Below are positions 1-10,099 of a stretch of 64,000 nucleotides of DNA, piece after piece (within the stretch, counting starts at the first letter, position 1; each line of letters starts with the position of its first letter). This DNA is from Bacteroidota bacterium. GTDB taxonomy: Bacteria > Bacteroidota > Bacteroidia > NS11-12g > UBA955. The notes beneath the pieces were generated by a model, which did not search any database, was not told the DNA's origin, and saw nothing but the letters and a program-made list of their open reading frames with translations. The position numbers and the translations under genes are program-made. The stretch spans positions 1-64,000 of the forward strand of contig CAUJCT010000048.1 of assembly GCA_963169345.1 (NCBI GenBank), read 5' to 3'.

Positions 1-386
1 TTGTGGTAGATGCAAGCGACAAAGTATTGGGCCGTTTGGCTTCACAAATAGCCGCCACTTTAATCGGAAAGAACAAAACCGACTACACTCCTCATTCTGA
101 TAATGGAGATTGTGTCATCGTTTTGAACGCTGGTAAAGTAAAACTTTCAGGCAGCAAATTGGCTGATAAAGAATACATCACTTACTCTGGTTATCCAGGT
201 GGACAAAAGCGTGTATCTGCTTCAGACCTCGTCAACAAAAAGCCTATTGCTCTTATAGAAGAGGCTGTAAAAGGTATGTTGCCAAAAAACAGACTTGGAG
301 CTGAAATGTTCCGCAGTTTGTTTGTATACGACAGCGACCAGCACCCTCACCAGGCTCAACAACCAAAAGAATTAAAGTTTAAATAA
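1..386 (+). CDS. rplM: 50S ribosomal protein L13, 5'-truncated by window start
   Basis: VDASDKVLGRLASQIAATLIGKNKTDYTPHSDNGDCVIV...GMLPKNRLG is L13-like; followed by rpsI as in the usual rplM-rpsI operon. Confidence 0.95.
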   Translation, partial: VVDASDKVLGRLASQIAATLIGKNKTDYTPHSDNGDCVIVLNAGKVKLSGSKLADKEYITYSGYPGGQKRVSASDLVNKKPIALIEEAVKGMLPKNRLGAEMFRSLFVYDSDQHPHQAQQPKELKFK

Positions 387-403
387 TCCATACAAGCATT
401 TAC

Positions 404-790
404 ATGGAAGTTACAAACACATCAGGTAGAAGAAAAACATCAATTGCCCGCATTTATGTAAAAGCAGGTAATGGTAACATTCTGATCAACGATAAGCCAT
501 ACGACCAGTATTTCACTACACTGGTTAACCAATTCAAAGTGATGCAACCATTGCAATTAACTGATAACGTTGGAAAATACGATATCAAAATTAATGTAGA
601 TGGTGGCGGAGTTACCGGTCAAGCCGAAGCAGTTCGTCTGGCCATTTCCAAATCACTTTGTGAAATTAATCCTGAACACCGTCTGACTCTAAAACCAATC
701 GGCCTCCTGAGAAGAGACGACAGAATGGTTGAAAGAAAGAAACCAGGTCAAAAGAAAGCAAGAAAAAGATTTCAATTCAGCAAACGCTAA
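404..790 (+). CDS. rpsI: 30S ribosomal protein S9
   Basis: TSGRRKTSIARIYVKAGNG...LLRRDDRMVERKKPGQKKARKRFQFSKR C-terminus typical of S9. Confidence 0.97.
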   Translation: MEVTNTSGRRKTSIARIYVKAGNGNILINDKPYDQYFTTLVNQFKVMQPLQLTDNVGKYDIKINVDGGGVTGQAEAVRLAISKSLCEINPEHRLTLKPIGLLRRDDRMVERKKPGQKKARKRFQFSKR

Positions 791-802
791 TACATCATAC
801 AA

Positions 803-1555
803 ATGTCTTCAGTATCACAAGAACAATTATTGGAAGCAGGCTGTCACTTCGGACACCTTACCCGCAAATGGAATCCAAAAATGGCTCCTTACATTTTCAT
901 GGAGCAGGATGGCATTCACATCATAGATTTGAATAAAACTGCCACCAAATTGGATGAAGCCTCTTCTGCAATTAGAAATATGGTGAAATCTGGTCGCAAA
1001 ATCCTTTTCGTAGCTACCAAAAAACAAGCTAAAGAAATTATTAAGGAGGTTGCTTCCCAAACCAATATGCCTTTCGCAACTGAAAGATGGCTCGGCGGTA
1101 TGCTGACCAACTTCAGCACCGTGCGTAAGTCAATCAAAAAAATGCAGACCATCGACAAAATGGCTACCGACGGTACTTATGCCAACATCAATAAAAAAGA
1201 AAAATTGATGCTTGAGCGTGAAAAAGCTAAATTAGCTAAAGTATTAGGCGGTATCGCTGATATGTCTCGTCTCCCTTCTGCTCTCTTTATCGTGGACGTT
1301 AAAAGAGAACACCTTGCAGTTGCAGAAGCCATCAAATTAAATATCCCAACTATCGCTATGGTAGATACCAACAGCGATCCTACTAATATCGACTTCCCAA
1401 TTCCTTGTAACGACGACTCTTCTAAATCAATCAAATTGATCGTTGACGTTATCGCTAAAGCGATTGAAGAAGGTCAGATGGATAGAAAAAAAGAAAAAGA
1501 TTCAGCTGAATTAGAAAAATCTAAATCAGAAAAAGAAAACGCAGCTGAAGCTTAA
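803..1555 (+). CDS. rpsB: 30S ribosomal protein S2
   Basis: LLEAGCHFGHLTRKWNPKMAPYIF...ERWLGGMLTNFSTVRKSI...VDTNSDPTNIDFPIPCNDDS. Confidence 0.97.
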   Translation: MSSVSQEQLLEAGCHFGHLTRKWNPKMAPYIFMEQDGIHIIDLNKTATKLDEASSAIRNMVKSGRKILFVATKKQAKEIIKEVASQTNMPFATERWLGGMLTNFSTVRKSIKKMQTIDKMATDGTYANINKKEKLMLEREKAKLAKVLGGIADMSRLPSALFIVDVKREHLAVAEAIKLNIPTIAMVDTNSDPTNIDFPIPCNDDSSKSIKLIVDVIAKAIEEGQMDRKKEKDSAELEKSKSEKENAAEA

Positions 1556-1583
1556 TCAACCCCTAATACCAGAAGAAAGATAA

Positions 1584-2429
1584 ATGAGCAGTATGTCAAC
1601 AATTAGCGCAGCAGATGTAAACAAACTTCGTCAATTGACCGGTGCCGGTATGATGGATTGTAAAAAAGCCCTCACCGAAACTAACGGCGATTTCGAAGCA
1701 GCAATAGACTTTTTAAGAAAAAAAGGTCAGAAAATCTCTCTTAACAGAGCTGATAGAGCAGCTAAAGAAGGTGCAGTTATCGCTTTGACTTCAGCCGACC
1801 GTAAAGTTGGTGTTGTAGTCGAACTTAATTGTGAAACCGACTTCGTTGCAAAAAATGAAGACTTCGTTAAATTCGCTAACGAAATAGCTAACCTGGCTCT
1901 TACCAATCAACCAGCTGATGTAAACGCCCTTAAGGCTCTTAACATTGGCAGCATTTCTCTTGAACAAAAATTGTTGGATGAAATGGGTAAAACAGGTGAG
2001 AAAATGGATATCTCTAAATACGAAATTGTTAAAGGTAATAACGTTGTAGCTTATATCCACGCCGGTAACAGAATGGGTGTCCTTGTTGAAATGAACAATG
2101 AGCCTAGCGATGCTAACATGGCTGCAGGTAAAGATACCGCTATGCAAATAGCTGCTATGAATCCTATCGCCCTTAATGAAACTCAAGTACCTCAGGAAAC
2201 CATCACCAGAGAAATTGAAGTTGGTAAAGAACAAGCAATTGCTGAAGGTAAACCTGCTGAAATGGCTGAGAAAATTGCTCAAGGTCGCTTGAATAAATTC
2301 TATAAAGAATATACCCTGCTCAATCAGGAATTCGTTAAAGATGGTTCTAAAACTGTAGCTAAAATGCTTGCTGATGCAGAAGCTGGTCTTACAGTATTGA
2401 GCTTTAAACGTATTGCTCTGGGAGCTTAA
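1584..2429 (+). CDS. tsf: translation elongation factor Ts (start may be the ATG at 1593)
   Basis: ISAADVNKLRQLTGAGMMDCKKALTETNGD; directly follows rpsB. Confidence 0.97.
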   Translation: MSSMSTISAADVNKLRQLTGAGMMDCKKALTETNGDFEAAIDFLRKKGQKISLNRADRAAKEGAVIALTSADRKVGVVVELNCETDFVAKNEDFVKFANEIANLALTNQPADVNALKALNIGSISLEQKLLDEMGKTGEKMDISKYEIVKGNNVVAYIHAGNRMGVLVEMNNEPSDANMAAGKDTAMQIAAMNPIALNETQVPQETITREIEVGKEQAIAEGKPAEMAEKIAQGRLNKFYKEYTLLNQEFVKDGSKTVAKMLADAEAGLTVLSFKRIALGA

Positions 2430-2446
2430 TCCGTTAAAATATTTTG

Positions 2447-2474
2447 AAAAGCCGACCTTAATGTCGGCTTTTTT
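2447..2474 (+). terminator. Rho-independent terminator after tsf
   Basis: AAAAGCCGAC-CTTAAT-GTCGGCTTTTTT; may also serve the convergent gene. Confidence 0.8.
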
Positions 2475-2835
2475 ATGTCTTATTTTTCTTCTTATAGGTT
2501 AAAAATGCAATGATACATACCAACTCATCTTGCGTTAATTGTGTCTCATTTAAATTGTCTTCATGCTTTTTATTTGCAAAGCGGAATTCGTAATTAGATA
2601 ATTGCTCCGGACTAAAATCAGGAATCACTTCTTTTCCTTTAACTGTATCTGAATGGCATTTGGCACAATTTAATCTGTATAATACCAGTCCTTTCTCACA
2701 TTGAGCCTGCACAGCTGTCCGAACGTCTGTACTCATCTCTGCTGGTAATTCGTAATAAACAATTTGCTTGCTCTTACATTGTGAAAACACCAGGCTTAAA
2801 CCTAAAATAATACTGCTTAATCTATACTGCTTCAT
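2473..2835 (-). CDS. small mono-heme c-type cytochrome, lipoprotein-like
   Basis: N-terminal signal with SQCKS, single CAKCH heme motif. Confidence 0.7.
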   Translation of the reverse strand: MKQYRLSSIILGLSLVFSQCKSKQIVYYELPAEMSTDVRTAVQAQCEKGLVLYRLNCAKCHSDTVKGKEVIPDFSPEQLSNYEFRFANKKHEDNLNETQLTQDELVCIIAFLTYKKKNKT

Positions 2836-4728
2836 TTAATATATTCCTCCAACTTGTCTGTTCTTTATTTTCTTTATGCTCGAAACTGGTAATTCTTTAG
2901 GTGCCTCTTCTAGCTGAATATTTTCATCGAGACTATTTAAAAAAGCGACCAAATCCGCAATTTCCTGTTTATTTAATCCCAGTCTTTCTCCTGATAATGT
3001 TTGATTCTCTAACTTTAATCCTCTGCCCTGAGCGCCTCCGTTATTATAAAACTCTATCACTTCGCTTAAGGTCCTGAAAACACCATTGTGCATATAAGGC
3101 GCTGTTCTGCTAATATTCTTCAAATTCCCGGTTCTAAATGCAAACATGGTTTCACTAGCAGGATTCACTACATATCTTCCTGAATCCTTTCCAAAAAGAT
3201 TAAATCCCGTGTCATCCGGTACACCTAAAACTTCAAACTCAGAACCTATATAAGGCGGTTTCACACCATTAAAATGCGGCACAAAATGACAAGTTGCACA
3301 TTGTGCTTTCGACATAAATAAATTAAATCCTCTTAGTTCCTCATTTGTTAATCTAGCTTGCCGCTCAATTGCCAAATCAAAACGCGATCTGTAACGACTG
3401 AATTTTGAATAGTAATAAGTCAAAGCCGAAATAATATGCTCCAGGTCAGGAGAATTTAACTGTGGGGTCAGTTGGGCTAATTCATTGAGCAATTTCTTAT
3501 ACGTTTTACAACTCATTACCTTCTTCAGAATTTCGTCTTGCTTTGCGCCCATTTCCTCAGGATTAATCATGACTGCTATTGCCTGCTGTTGCAAACTGAT
3601 GAATCGGCCATCCTGCATGATTAAATGGTTGTACTCAGCATTAATTGTAGATGGGGTATTTCTGGACAATCTGCCTTTGTGGTCAAATCTCTCTGCAGTA
3701 GAAAAACCTGTATCAGCAAAATATTCACCGGGTTTATGACATGAGGCACAACTCCTTTCGTTGTTTCCGGATAAAATTGGATCGTGAAAGAGCAATTTTC
3801 CAAGCTCTTCAATTTTTTTTAAAGACTCTGAATCCGATACTCTAAGAAAAATCCCCTTAGTATTCTGGGCAAAATAGATAGATTTATCAAAAATAGACTC
3901 TGCCTTCTTGTTCAATGCATAATCCATATTGCTTTTACTCCTGAAATTATTCTCCTGCATCCAACGGCTGTTTATTCCGTATAGTGGATTGACATAGTTC
4001 GACAGAAATTCAAAATGGTTAAAATCGCTCCAGTACTTGTTACTTTGAACAAACTGAATCATATCATCATATTGTTGGATGTAGTCGGTATGCAATTGCT
4101 TTTCCGGAAAACTGCGGTTATATGCCTCGTAAACATTTCTTACCAATGTCAGCATAGACTTTAACTCAGGTAAAATCTTAGCGGTATCAGGACATTCAAA
4201 TCCAGTCGTATAAATAGCCGCAAGATTGAGTAAATACAGGCGATTACAATGCGCAAAATGATCGGCGCTTTCTAAAAATAAACGCATCGAATCGGGTCTG
4301 AAATGTTCAATGGCAGCTTCAACTGGCAGCAATAATTGAAGTGCATAAGCATGGTCACCCTCATCCAGAGCTTGTTCTGCCAAGGTCAATCCATATCCAA
4401 TTCGTTTATAGGGAGGTTCGTATTTTTCAAACACTTCAGTTTCCCATTCAACAGGCAAAGGACCATTAATAATTTTATATTGAATGGGGTCAGTATATCT
4501 CCACCAGAAGTCAAGAGATTTAAGATTGATGCGCATCTCAGCAATCCAATTATTTAGAGCTAAAGTATCTGCGCTACTGATTGTTTTAAGCTCTTTCAGC
4601 TTATCATCAAACTTTTTATATTGTAATTGATACAGCTCAGTATATGCGTCTCTCTCATTTGTTCTAAAAGCTCCAAATATTAAAAGCAATACAGGTAGTA
4701 CTAGTATACAAATCCATTTAATTTTCAT
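2836..4728 (-). CDS. di-heme cytochrome-c peroxidase (CcpA/MauG family) with long N-terminal helical, possibly imelysin-like, region
   Basis: CASCHKPGEYFADTGFSTAERF...RNTPSTINAEYN and CATCHFVPHFNGVKPP motifs; about 280 aa N-terminal extension. Confidence 0.85.
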   Translation of the reverse strand: MKIKWICILVLPVLLLIFGAFRTNERDAYTELYQLQYKKFDDKLKELKTISSADTLALNNWIAEMRINLKSLDFWWRYTDPIQYKIINGPLPVEWETEVFEKYEPPYKRIGYGLTLAEQALDEGDHAYALQLLLPVEAAIEHFRPDSMRLFLESADHFAHCNRLYLLNLAAIYTTGFECPDTAKILPELKSMLTLVRNVYEAYNRSFPEKQLHTDYIQQYDDMIQFVQSNKYWSDFNHFEFLSNYVNPLYGINSRWMQENNFRSKSNMDYALNKKAESIFDKSIYFAQNTKGIFLRVSDSESLKKIEELGKLLFHDPILSGNNERSCASCHKPGEYFADTGFSTAERFDHKGRLSRNTPSTINAEYNHLIMQDGRFISLQQQAIAVMINPEEMGAKQDEILKKVMSCKTYKKLLNELAQLTPQLNSPDLEHIISALTYYYSKFSRYRSRFDLAIERQARLTNEELRGFNLFMSKAQCATCHFVPHFNGVKPPYIGSEFEVLGVPDDTGFNLFGKDSGRYVVNPASETMFAFRTGNLKNISRTAPYMHNGVFRTLSEVIEFYNNGGAQGRGLKLENQTLSGERLGLNKQEIADLVAFLNSLDENIQLEEAPKELPVSSIKKIKNRQVGGIY

Positions 4729-4742
4729 GTGGTTTATAAGCT

Positions 4743-4777
4743 AAAAAACAGTGTGCTCCAATCAAGGAACACACTGT
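4743..4777 (-). terminator. Rho-independent terminator of the phytase/PhoX-like gene
   Basis: ACAGTGTG (4748-4755) pairs with CACACTGT (4770-4777); followed on the minus strand by a T-run (complement of AAAAAA). Confidence 0.65.
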
Positions 4778-4801
4778 CGAGCGTTAAGAAAAGGAATATT
4801 G

Positions 4802-7800
4802 TTAATGTATCACTGCCAAACGGTATCTTGTAAGTACACCATTCACATTAAACTCAATTATGTAAATCCCGCTTACCAATTCTGAAGTTGGGATTTGCAA
4901 GGTGTGTTCTCCACTCTCCAATGTCAATGCCATTTGTGGCATCACATCTTTGCCTTGCAAATCAACCATTCTTACAATGACTTCAGAAGTGTTTATCAAG
5001 CCTAAATCAACTGTTGCTTCTGATGAACTTGGGTTAGGGTAAATATTCAGATTGCTGATGTTTTTATCCGTAATATCAGTATTAGAGTATCCTGTACCCT
5101 GCAATGCGAAGGAATAAACCAATTCATCTACATCATTGCTCTGAATTTTAAGAGTAGCCAATCTTACACCTACTGCTGATGGATTAAATTTAACCGTTAA
5201 AGTTAAAGATGCTCCACTAGCTAATGTTTGTGGCATAGTAGGTAAGTTTTCGAAAGTAAACTCACTGGCATTAACCCCACTTATCGCAATTGATTTAATA
5301 TTCAGATTACCTAAAGCAGTATTCTTAATTTCGAAAGTCATTACTTTCTGAGTGCTTAGTTTTACCTGACCAAAGTCTGTATTGTCAAATGATTTTGCAG
5401 TTGCACTACCATTTTTAATGACTTCACCATTACCACTCACTTCAATTTCTGGATTTTTCAGATAGGTATCAGGGTTGTAATAAGCCAGAATCTGACCGCC
5501 TTCAACTAATTCACCCGGTATACTGTAATGTGCCTGATCAACAAGAAGGAACATACCAGGACCAAGAATCTTTTGAACATCAATAATACCAGAAGCTTCT
5601 TCGTCAATGGTTAAGAAATTAGAACTGCCTGTGATAAATCTGGTTTGATCGTGTTCTGCTACCAATTTTATTTTATCAGTATTGACGTCGTACTGCCAGA
5701 TTTTACCATTGTGAATATTACCTCCAACATCTTCCTGAATCATGATATGACCGAAATTATCAATTCCAATATTGTCCATCATTTTAGGACCTTCTGTGCC
5801 ATCCAGAACTGCGGTAATAGTACCTCCAAGCTCAGGATTATTGATATCAGTGAAATGCAGTTTCCACATACGGCTAGGACTGCTGAAAGAGTTTGTTGTT
5901 ACAAAATAGAAATCATTAGGGTTCATTGGATCCCAGGCACCATCTTCTGGTCTGAGGAAATTGGTAACACCTTTTGTATTGCTATTGGTGTTCAATGTTG
6001 AACCGGTTGTATTTTGAACTTGTCCAAGATCAGCCAATGTAAATGCTGTACCTGCTGCAGGTATAGATGAACTCGACTCACTGGTCAATCCATTTACCGC
6101 AATACCAAATAGTTTACCACCTGTCAACCCTGCTTTTTCAATAGTACTACCAGTACTTGTTTTTGTTCCAACATAAACATAAACCTGACCCGGGGTAGCA
6201 TCGTCTAAACCAACCACGATTGTCTTATCAGAAGCATTCGGACAAGCTACAGAATTTTCCCATGAGAACTTACCCAGATATGGCAATTCATAAGTTGAAC
6301 CTGCTTCAGAACCAGTAAGAATGTGAGCAAAACCACGACCTTCATTACCTGACTCTTCACCATTCATGAAGATACGCTCTTGTGTACCTTTTCCTGTAGT
6401 CGCATTGTAAAACGCAGTCACTTCAGGTAAATCAGCTGAACAGAATCTTGAAAAAGCTGATTGAGCAACAGGATTTGTTGCATCATATTTCACATATTTA
6501 GAACCATCCCACAGATAAACCGATTGAATTAAATCCGATCCGCTTAAAACACTTAAATCTGATTTATTAACGATCCATTTTGAAACAAAAGCACCTTTAT
6601 TACCATGTGCTCTTACAGCTCCGGCGGTATTTCCAAATTCGTGATTGACTACAAGGGTAAATGTACCATTGCCGTTATCAAACGCACCGGCTCCGTCAGG
6701 TGTACCGCACATTCTGTAATTATTAATATAGTCACCAGCAGTCAAAATAGAAGTAAATTTACCACCATTGGTTACCGCAACCAGATATGGTGTCTGTGAG
6801 CTGCTTGGTCCAGTTAAACCAGCGTCTATACCTGTTCCCTGAATGCTGAATGTAAAGATACTTTCATCCACATCATTTGAATACAAATTGACAGAAGCAG
6901 TTCTTAGTGCTTTTTGTAATGGGGTAAACCTGACAACCAGATTAATACTTGAATTTGCTGGAATTTGCAAAGGCAATACAGGCGCATTCTCAAATGCAAA
7001 ATCCACTGCTGCTGCACCTTTAATTTCCAACTTTTTAAGTGTCAAAATTCCTTTGCCGGTATTTTTGATAACAAAGGTTTTTATTTGAGTACTTCCAACT
7101 GTACCAAAATCTGTGTTGTCTGTTGTAACCGGTGTGTTATCACCATTCACGATATCGATATTGTTTCCGGTAAGTGTCAATTCAGGATTTGAATTAAACG
7201 TTTCAGGATTAAACATTGCCAAGATCTGACCACCTTCAACTAATTCACCTGGTTGACTATAATGTGCCTGATCCACCAATAAAAACATACCAGGACCTAA
7301 TATAGTCTGAGCATCAATAATACCAGATGCTTCTTCATCCTGAGTCAGGTAATTCGAACCTCCGGTTATAAATCTGTTTGCATCATGTTCTGCAACCAAT
7401 TGTAATACATCTGTTGCAATGGTGTACATCCATACTTTACCGTTGTGCACATTGCTTCCAACATCTTCCTGAATCATAATGTGACCAAAATTATCAATTC
7501 CGATATTGTCCATCATTTTTGGACCCTCGGTGCCATCTAATACTGCAGTAATAGTTCCGCCAAGTTCAGGATTATTGATATCATTAAATCTCAATCTCCA
7601 CATACGACTTGGACTACTAAATGAGTTGGTAGTGACGAAATAAAAATCATTAGGATTAGATGGATCCCACAAACCGTCTTCAGGACGAAGGAAGTTTGTT
7701 ACTCCTAAATTATTGCTTAAGGTATTGATATATGAACCTGTGCTGTTTTGTATGGCACCTAAATCCACTAGTGTAAATCCTGTTCCTGGTGCAGGTATAG

Positions 7801-9910
7801 ATGAACTGGATTCTGTTGTTAATCCATTGACACTAATACCATATAATTTACCCCCTGTCAAACCAGCTTTTTCAATTTCATTACCAGAATTTGTTTTATT
7901 GCCTACATAAATATAAACTTGTCCGGGAGTAGCATCATCCATTCCGATAACAACAGTTTTATTTTGAGGATAAGGGCATGCTACCACGTTTTCCCATGAA
8001 CATTTACCCATAAATGGCAATTCGTAGGATGTTCCGGCATTTGCACCGGTTGAAATATGAGCGAATGCACGACCTTCATTTCCTGACTCTTCACCATTCA
8101 TGAAAATTCTTTCTGAAGAACCTAAACCAGTAGCTGCATTATAAAATGCGGAAGCTGATGGCAAATCGGCAGAACAAAATCTTGAGAAAGCGGATAATGC
8201 ATTTGGATTGCTTGCATCATAAGTATCATAGCTTGTTCCATTCCATATCTTGACAGTTTTAATCAAGTCAGAACCACTCACAACAGACAAGTCTGATTTA
8301 TTGATAACCCACTTAGATACAAAAGCACCTTTTGAACCATGCAATCTGTTAATTCCAGAAGTGTTTCCAAATTCATGATTAATCAACATGGTGAAAGTAC
8401 CATCTCCATTATCATAAGCACCGGCACCATCTGGTGTTCCGCACATTCTGTAACCGTTAATATAATCTCCGGCAGTAAGAATTGAAGTAAATTTAACGTC
8501 TTTAGCTACTCCATTCAAATATGGAGATTGTGATGAATTAGGTCCAGTTATACCAGAAATGATGGTGTAGTTTAAAGGTACAAAATTCTTTAACTTATTG
8601 TTGCCCTGTAAACGATACACCGCAACGTGACCAACATTAGTTGTGGCAGTCGCTATTCCATCTTCATTTGGTGAATATTGTCCATAATCATTATCATTAC
8701 ATACTGCAATAGTACTGTCATTGATGATTGCCAGACCTTCAAGTTTATCCAGTTTAGGATCCCATCCATACTGAAAGAAATTCATAAATAAGGTCTTTTT
8801 AACAGGTTTGATGCTTTGTGCAGTCAATCCCGTTGAATCAACCAATGCTTCGAGTGTTAATCCACCATAGAGTCCTGAGTTAACATTTGTAGCACCATTG
8901 ATGTTAATCATATACATTTTTTTGACATCAGTAGTACCTCTTAAGGCAGCTTCCAAAACCAAAAACGTACTGTCATTAATTGCAGCCATGTCTCCAATTT
9001 TCCAGTCTCTCAAACGAATTTGATTACTACCTGATCCTATGATACCATCATTGAGATATACATACATTTTTTGTGCATTGGTAACCGGATCAATTTCAAG
9101 AATCCTGTGTATTCTTGTACCTTCACCAATAGATTTACTAGGGTATAAAATTGGGCTTTGAATAATCGCATATACTTTGCCATTTGGGGCTATAGTTATA
9201 CCTTCAAAACCACGGTTGTTTTTTCTGTATTTGAAGCATGAATCAATCATGATATCCTGAGGCTGAGCACCAGGTAAATTTGCATAAGGTGTGTATCTCT
9301 TTAAAACAACACCTGTAGGGCTAACTACCCAAATAGTTGGACCACCTTCTTCACATATCCAGAAATTGCCCATTTTATCTAAAGCTAAACCTTCGGCATC
9401 AATGCCCCAAATGTCTTTAGCAGCAACTTTTAAATTAAATCCTGCACAGTTTAATACAGTATCTGTTGATGCTACCTCAGCAGATGTACTTCCAAATCCA
9501 GTTGGATTGATAATACCTGTAGCATTTGTTCCATTTGGTCTTTTAATAGTAATAGTTTGTAAAATTTGAACTGAATCACCTACTATTCTTACCCTGTGAA
9601 TTTTGGGAGCATAGTTAGGGAAAGCATAGATTTTGTCGTATGTAGGACGACATAAACTTGAGTTAGCGTTAGCAGCATCGATGTTAACGCCTCTGTCGGA
9701 TACAATCCAGAATTCTTTTCCATTGGTTCCCGGTATCATGTACATACCCGAAAAACCACTTTCGCGAAAAGTAATACCCTGGAAGGTACCGATGGTTGAG
9801 GAATACTTATTAGCGTAATCCTGCAGCAGAACAATTTGAGCATGTGCCGCATCCGGCCAGAATAACCATGCTAAAAGTCCTAAAATTGTTGTAGATATTT
9901 TCCGTTTCAT
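4802..9910 (-). CDS. large secreted multidomain protein: esterase/phytase-like domain, two PhoX (DUF839)-like modules, choice-of-anchor-type linkers, T9SS C-terminal sorting domain
   Basis: ORF 4802..9946, start re-set to MKRKISTTILGLLAWLF at 9910; ends NLNIYPNPSSSEATVDLG...GIYIIEFNVNGVLTRYRLAV (T9SS sorting pattern); two near-parallel FTSILTAGDYIN.YRMCGTPDGAGA.DNG.GTFT modules. Confidence 0.8.
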   Translation of the reverse strand: MKRKISTTILGLLAWLFWPDAAHAQIVLLQDYANKYSSTIGTFQGITFRESGFSGMYMIPGTNGKEFWIVSDRGVNIDAANANSSLCRPTYDKIYAFPNYAPKIHRVRIVGDSVQILQTITIKRPNGTNATGIINPTGFGSTSAEVASTDTVLNCAGFNLKVAAKDIWGIDAEGLALDKMGNFWICEEGGPTIWVVSPTGVVLKRYTPYANLPGAQPQDIMIDSCFKYRKNNRGFEGITIAPNGKVYAIIQSPILYPSKSIGEGTRIHRILEIDPVTNAQKMYVYLNDGIIGSGSNQIRLRDWKIGDMAAINDSTFLVLEAALRGTTDVKKMYMININGATNVNSGLYGGLTLEALVDSTGLTAQSIKPVKKTLFMNFFQYGWDPKLDKLEGLAIINDSTIAVCNDNDYGQYSPNEDGIATATTNVGHVAVYRLQGNNKLKNFVPLNYTIISGITGPNSSQSPYLNGVAKDVKFTSILTAGDYINGYRMCGTPDGAGAYDNGDGTFTMLINHEFGNTSGINRLHGSKGAFVSKWVINKSDLSVVSGSDLIKTVKIWNGTSYDTYDASNPNALSAFSRFCSADLPSASAFYNAATGLGSSERIFMNGEESGNEGRAFAHISTGANAGTSYELPFMGKCSWENVVACPYPQNKTVVIGMDDATPGQVYIYVGNKTNSGNEIEKAGLTGGKLYGISVNGLTTESSSSIPAPGTGFTLVDLGAIQNSTGSYINTLSNNLGVTNFLRPEDGLWDPSNPNDFYFVTTNSFSSPSRMWRLRFNDINNPELGGTITAVLDGTEGPKMMDNIGIDNFGHIMIQEDVGSNVHNGKVWMYTIATDVLQLVAEHDANRFITGGSNYLTQDEEASGIIDAQTILGPGMFLLVDQAHYSQPGELVEGGQILAMFNPETFNSNPELTLTGNNIDIVNGDNTPVTTDNTDFGTVGSTQIKTFVIKNTGKGILTLKKLEIKGAAAVDFAFENAPVLPLQIPANSSINLVVRFTPLQKALRTASVNLYSNDVDESIFTFSIQGTGIDAGLTGPSSSQTPYLVAVTNGGKFTSILTAGDYINNYRMCGTPDGAGAFDNGNGTFTLVVNHEFGNTAGAVRAHGNKGAFVSKWIVNKSDLSVLSGSDLIQSVYLWDGSKYVKYDATNPVAQSAFSRFCSADLPEVTAFYNATTGKGTQERIFMNGEESGNEGRGFAHILTGSEAGSTYELPYLGKFSWENSVACPNASDKTIVVGLDDATPGQVYVYVGTKTSTGSTIEKAGLTGGKLFGIAVNGLTSESSSSIPAAGTAFTLADLGQVQNTTGSTLNTNSNTKGVTNFLRPEDGAWDPMNPNDFYFVTTNSFSSPSRMWKLHFTDINNPELGGTITAVLDGTEGPKMMDNIGIDNFGHIMIQEDVGGNIHNGKIWQYDVNTDKIKLVAEHDQTRFITGSSNFLTIDEEASGIIDVQKILGPGMFLLVDQAHYSIPGELVEGGQILAYYNPDTYLKNPEIEVSGNGEVIKNGSATAKSFDNTDFGQVKLSTQKVMTFEIKNTALGNLNIKSIAISGVNASEFTFENLPTMPQTLASGASLTLTVKFNPSAVGVRLATLKIQSNDVDELVYSFALQGTGYSNTDITDKNISNLNIYPNPSSSEATVDLGLINTSEVIVRMVDLQGKDVMPQMALTLESGEHTLQIPTSELVSGIYIIEFNVNGVLTRYRLAVIH

Positions 9911-10099
9911 CTCTATAAGATTTTCGGAACAAAATACCCCTGCCAAAATTAAGGCTCTGTGCAGACCATATTAATTATGAATTATAAAAATGTGTATTTA
10001 CACTACCTTTTAGCTTTGATATGGTAAAATAAAATTTACAATTTAACAACACGCGCCTATTGTTAGAAAAAGTAATCTACTAAAAATAAGATACAAGTA

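Noticed and set aside
1791-2282. 163-aa minus-strand ORF antisense to tsf
   Set aside because: Shadow ORF of tsf; composition reflects codon bias of the sense strand.
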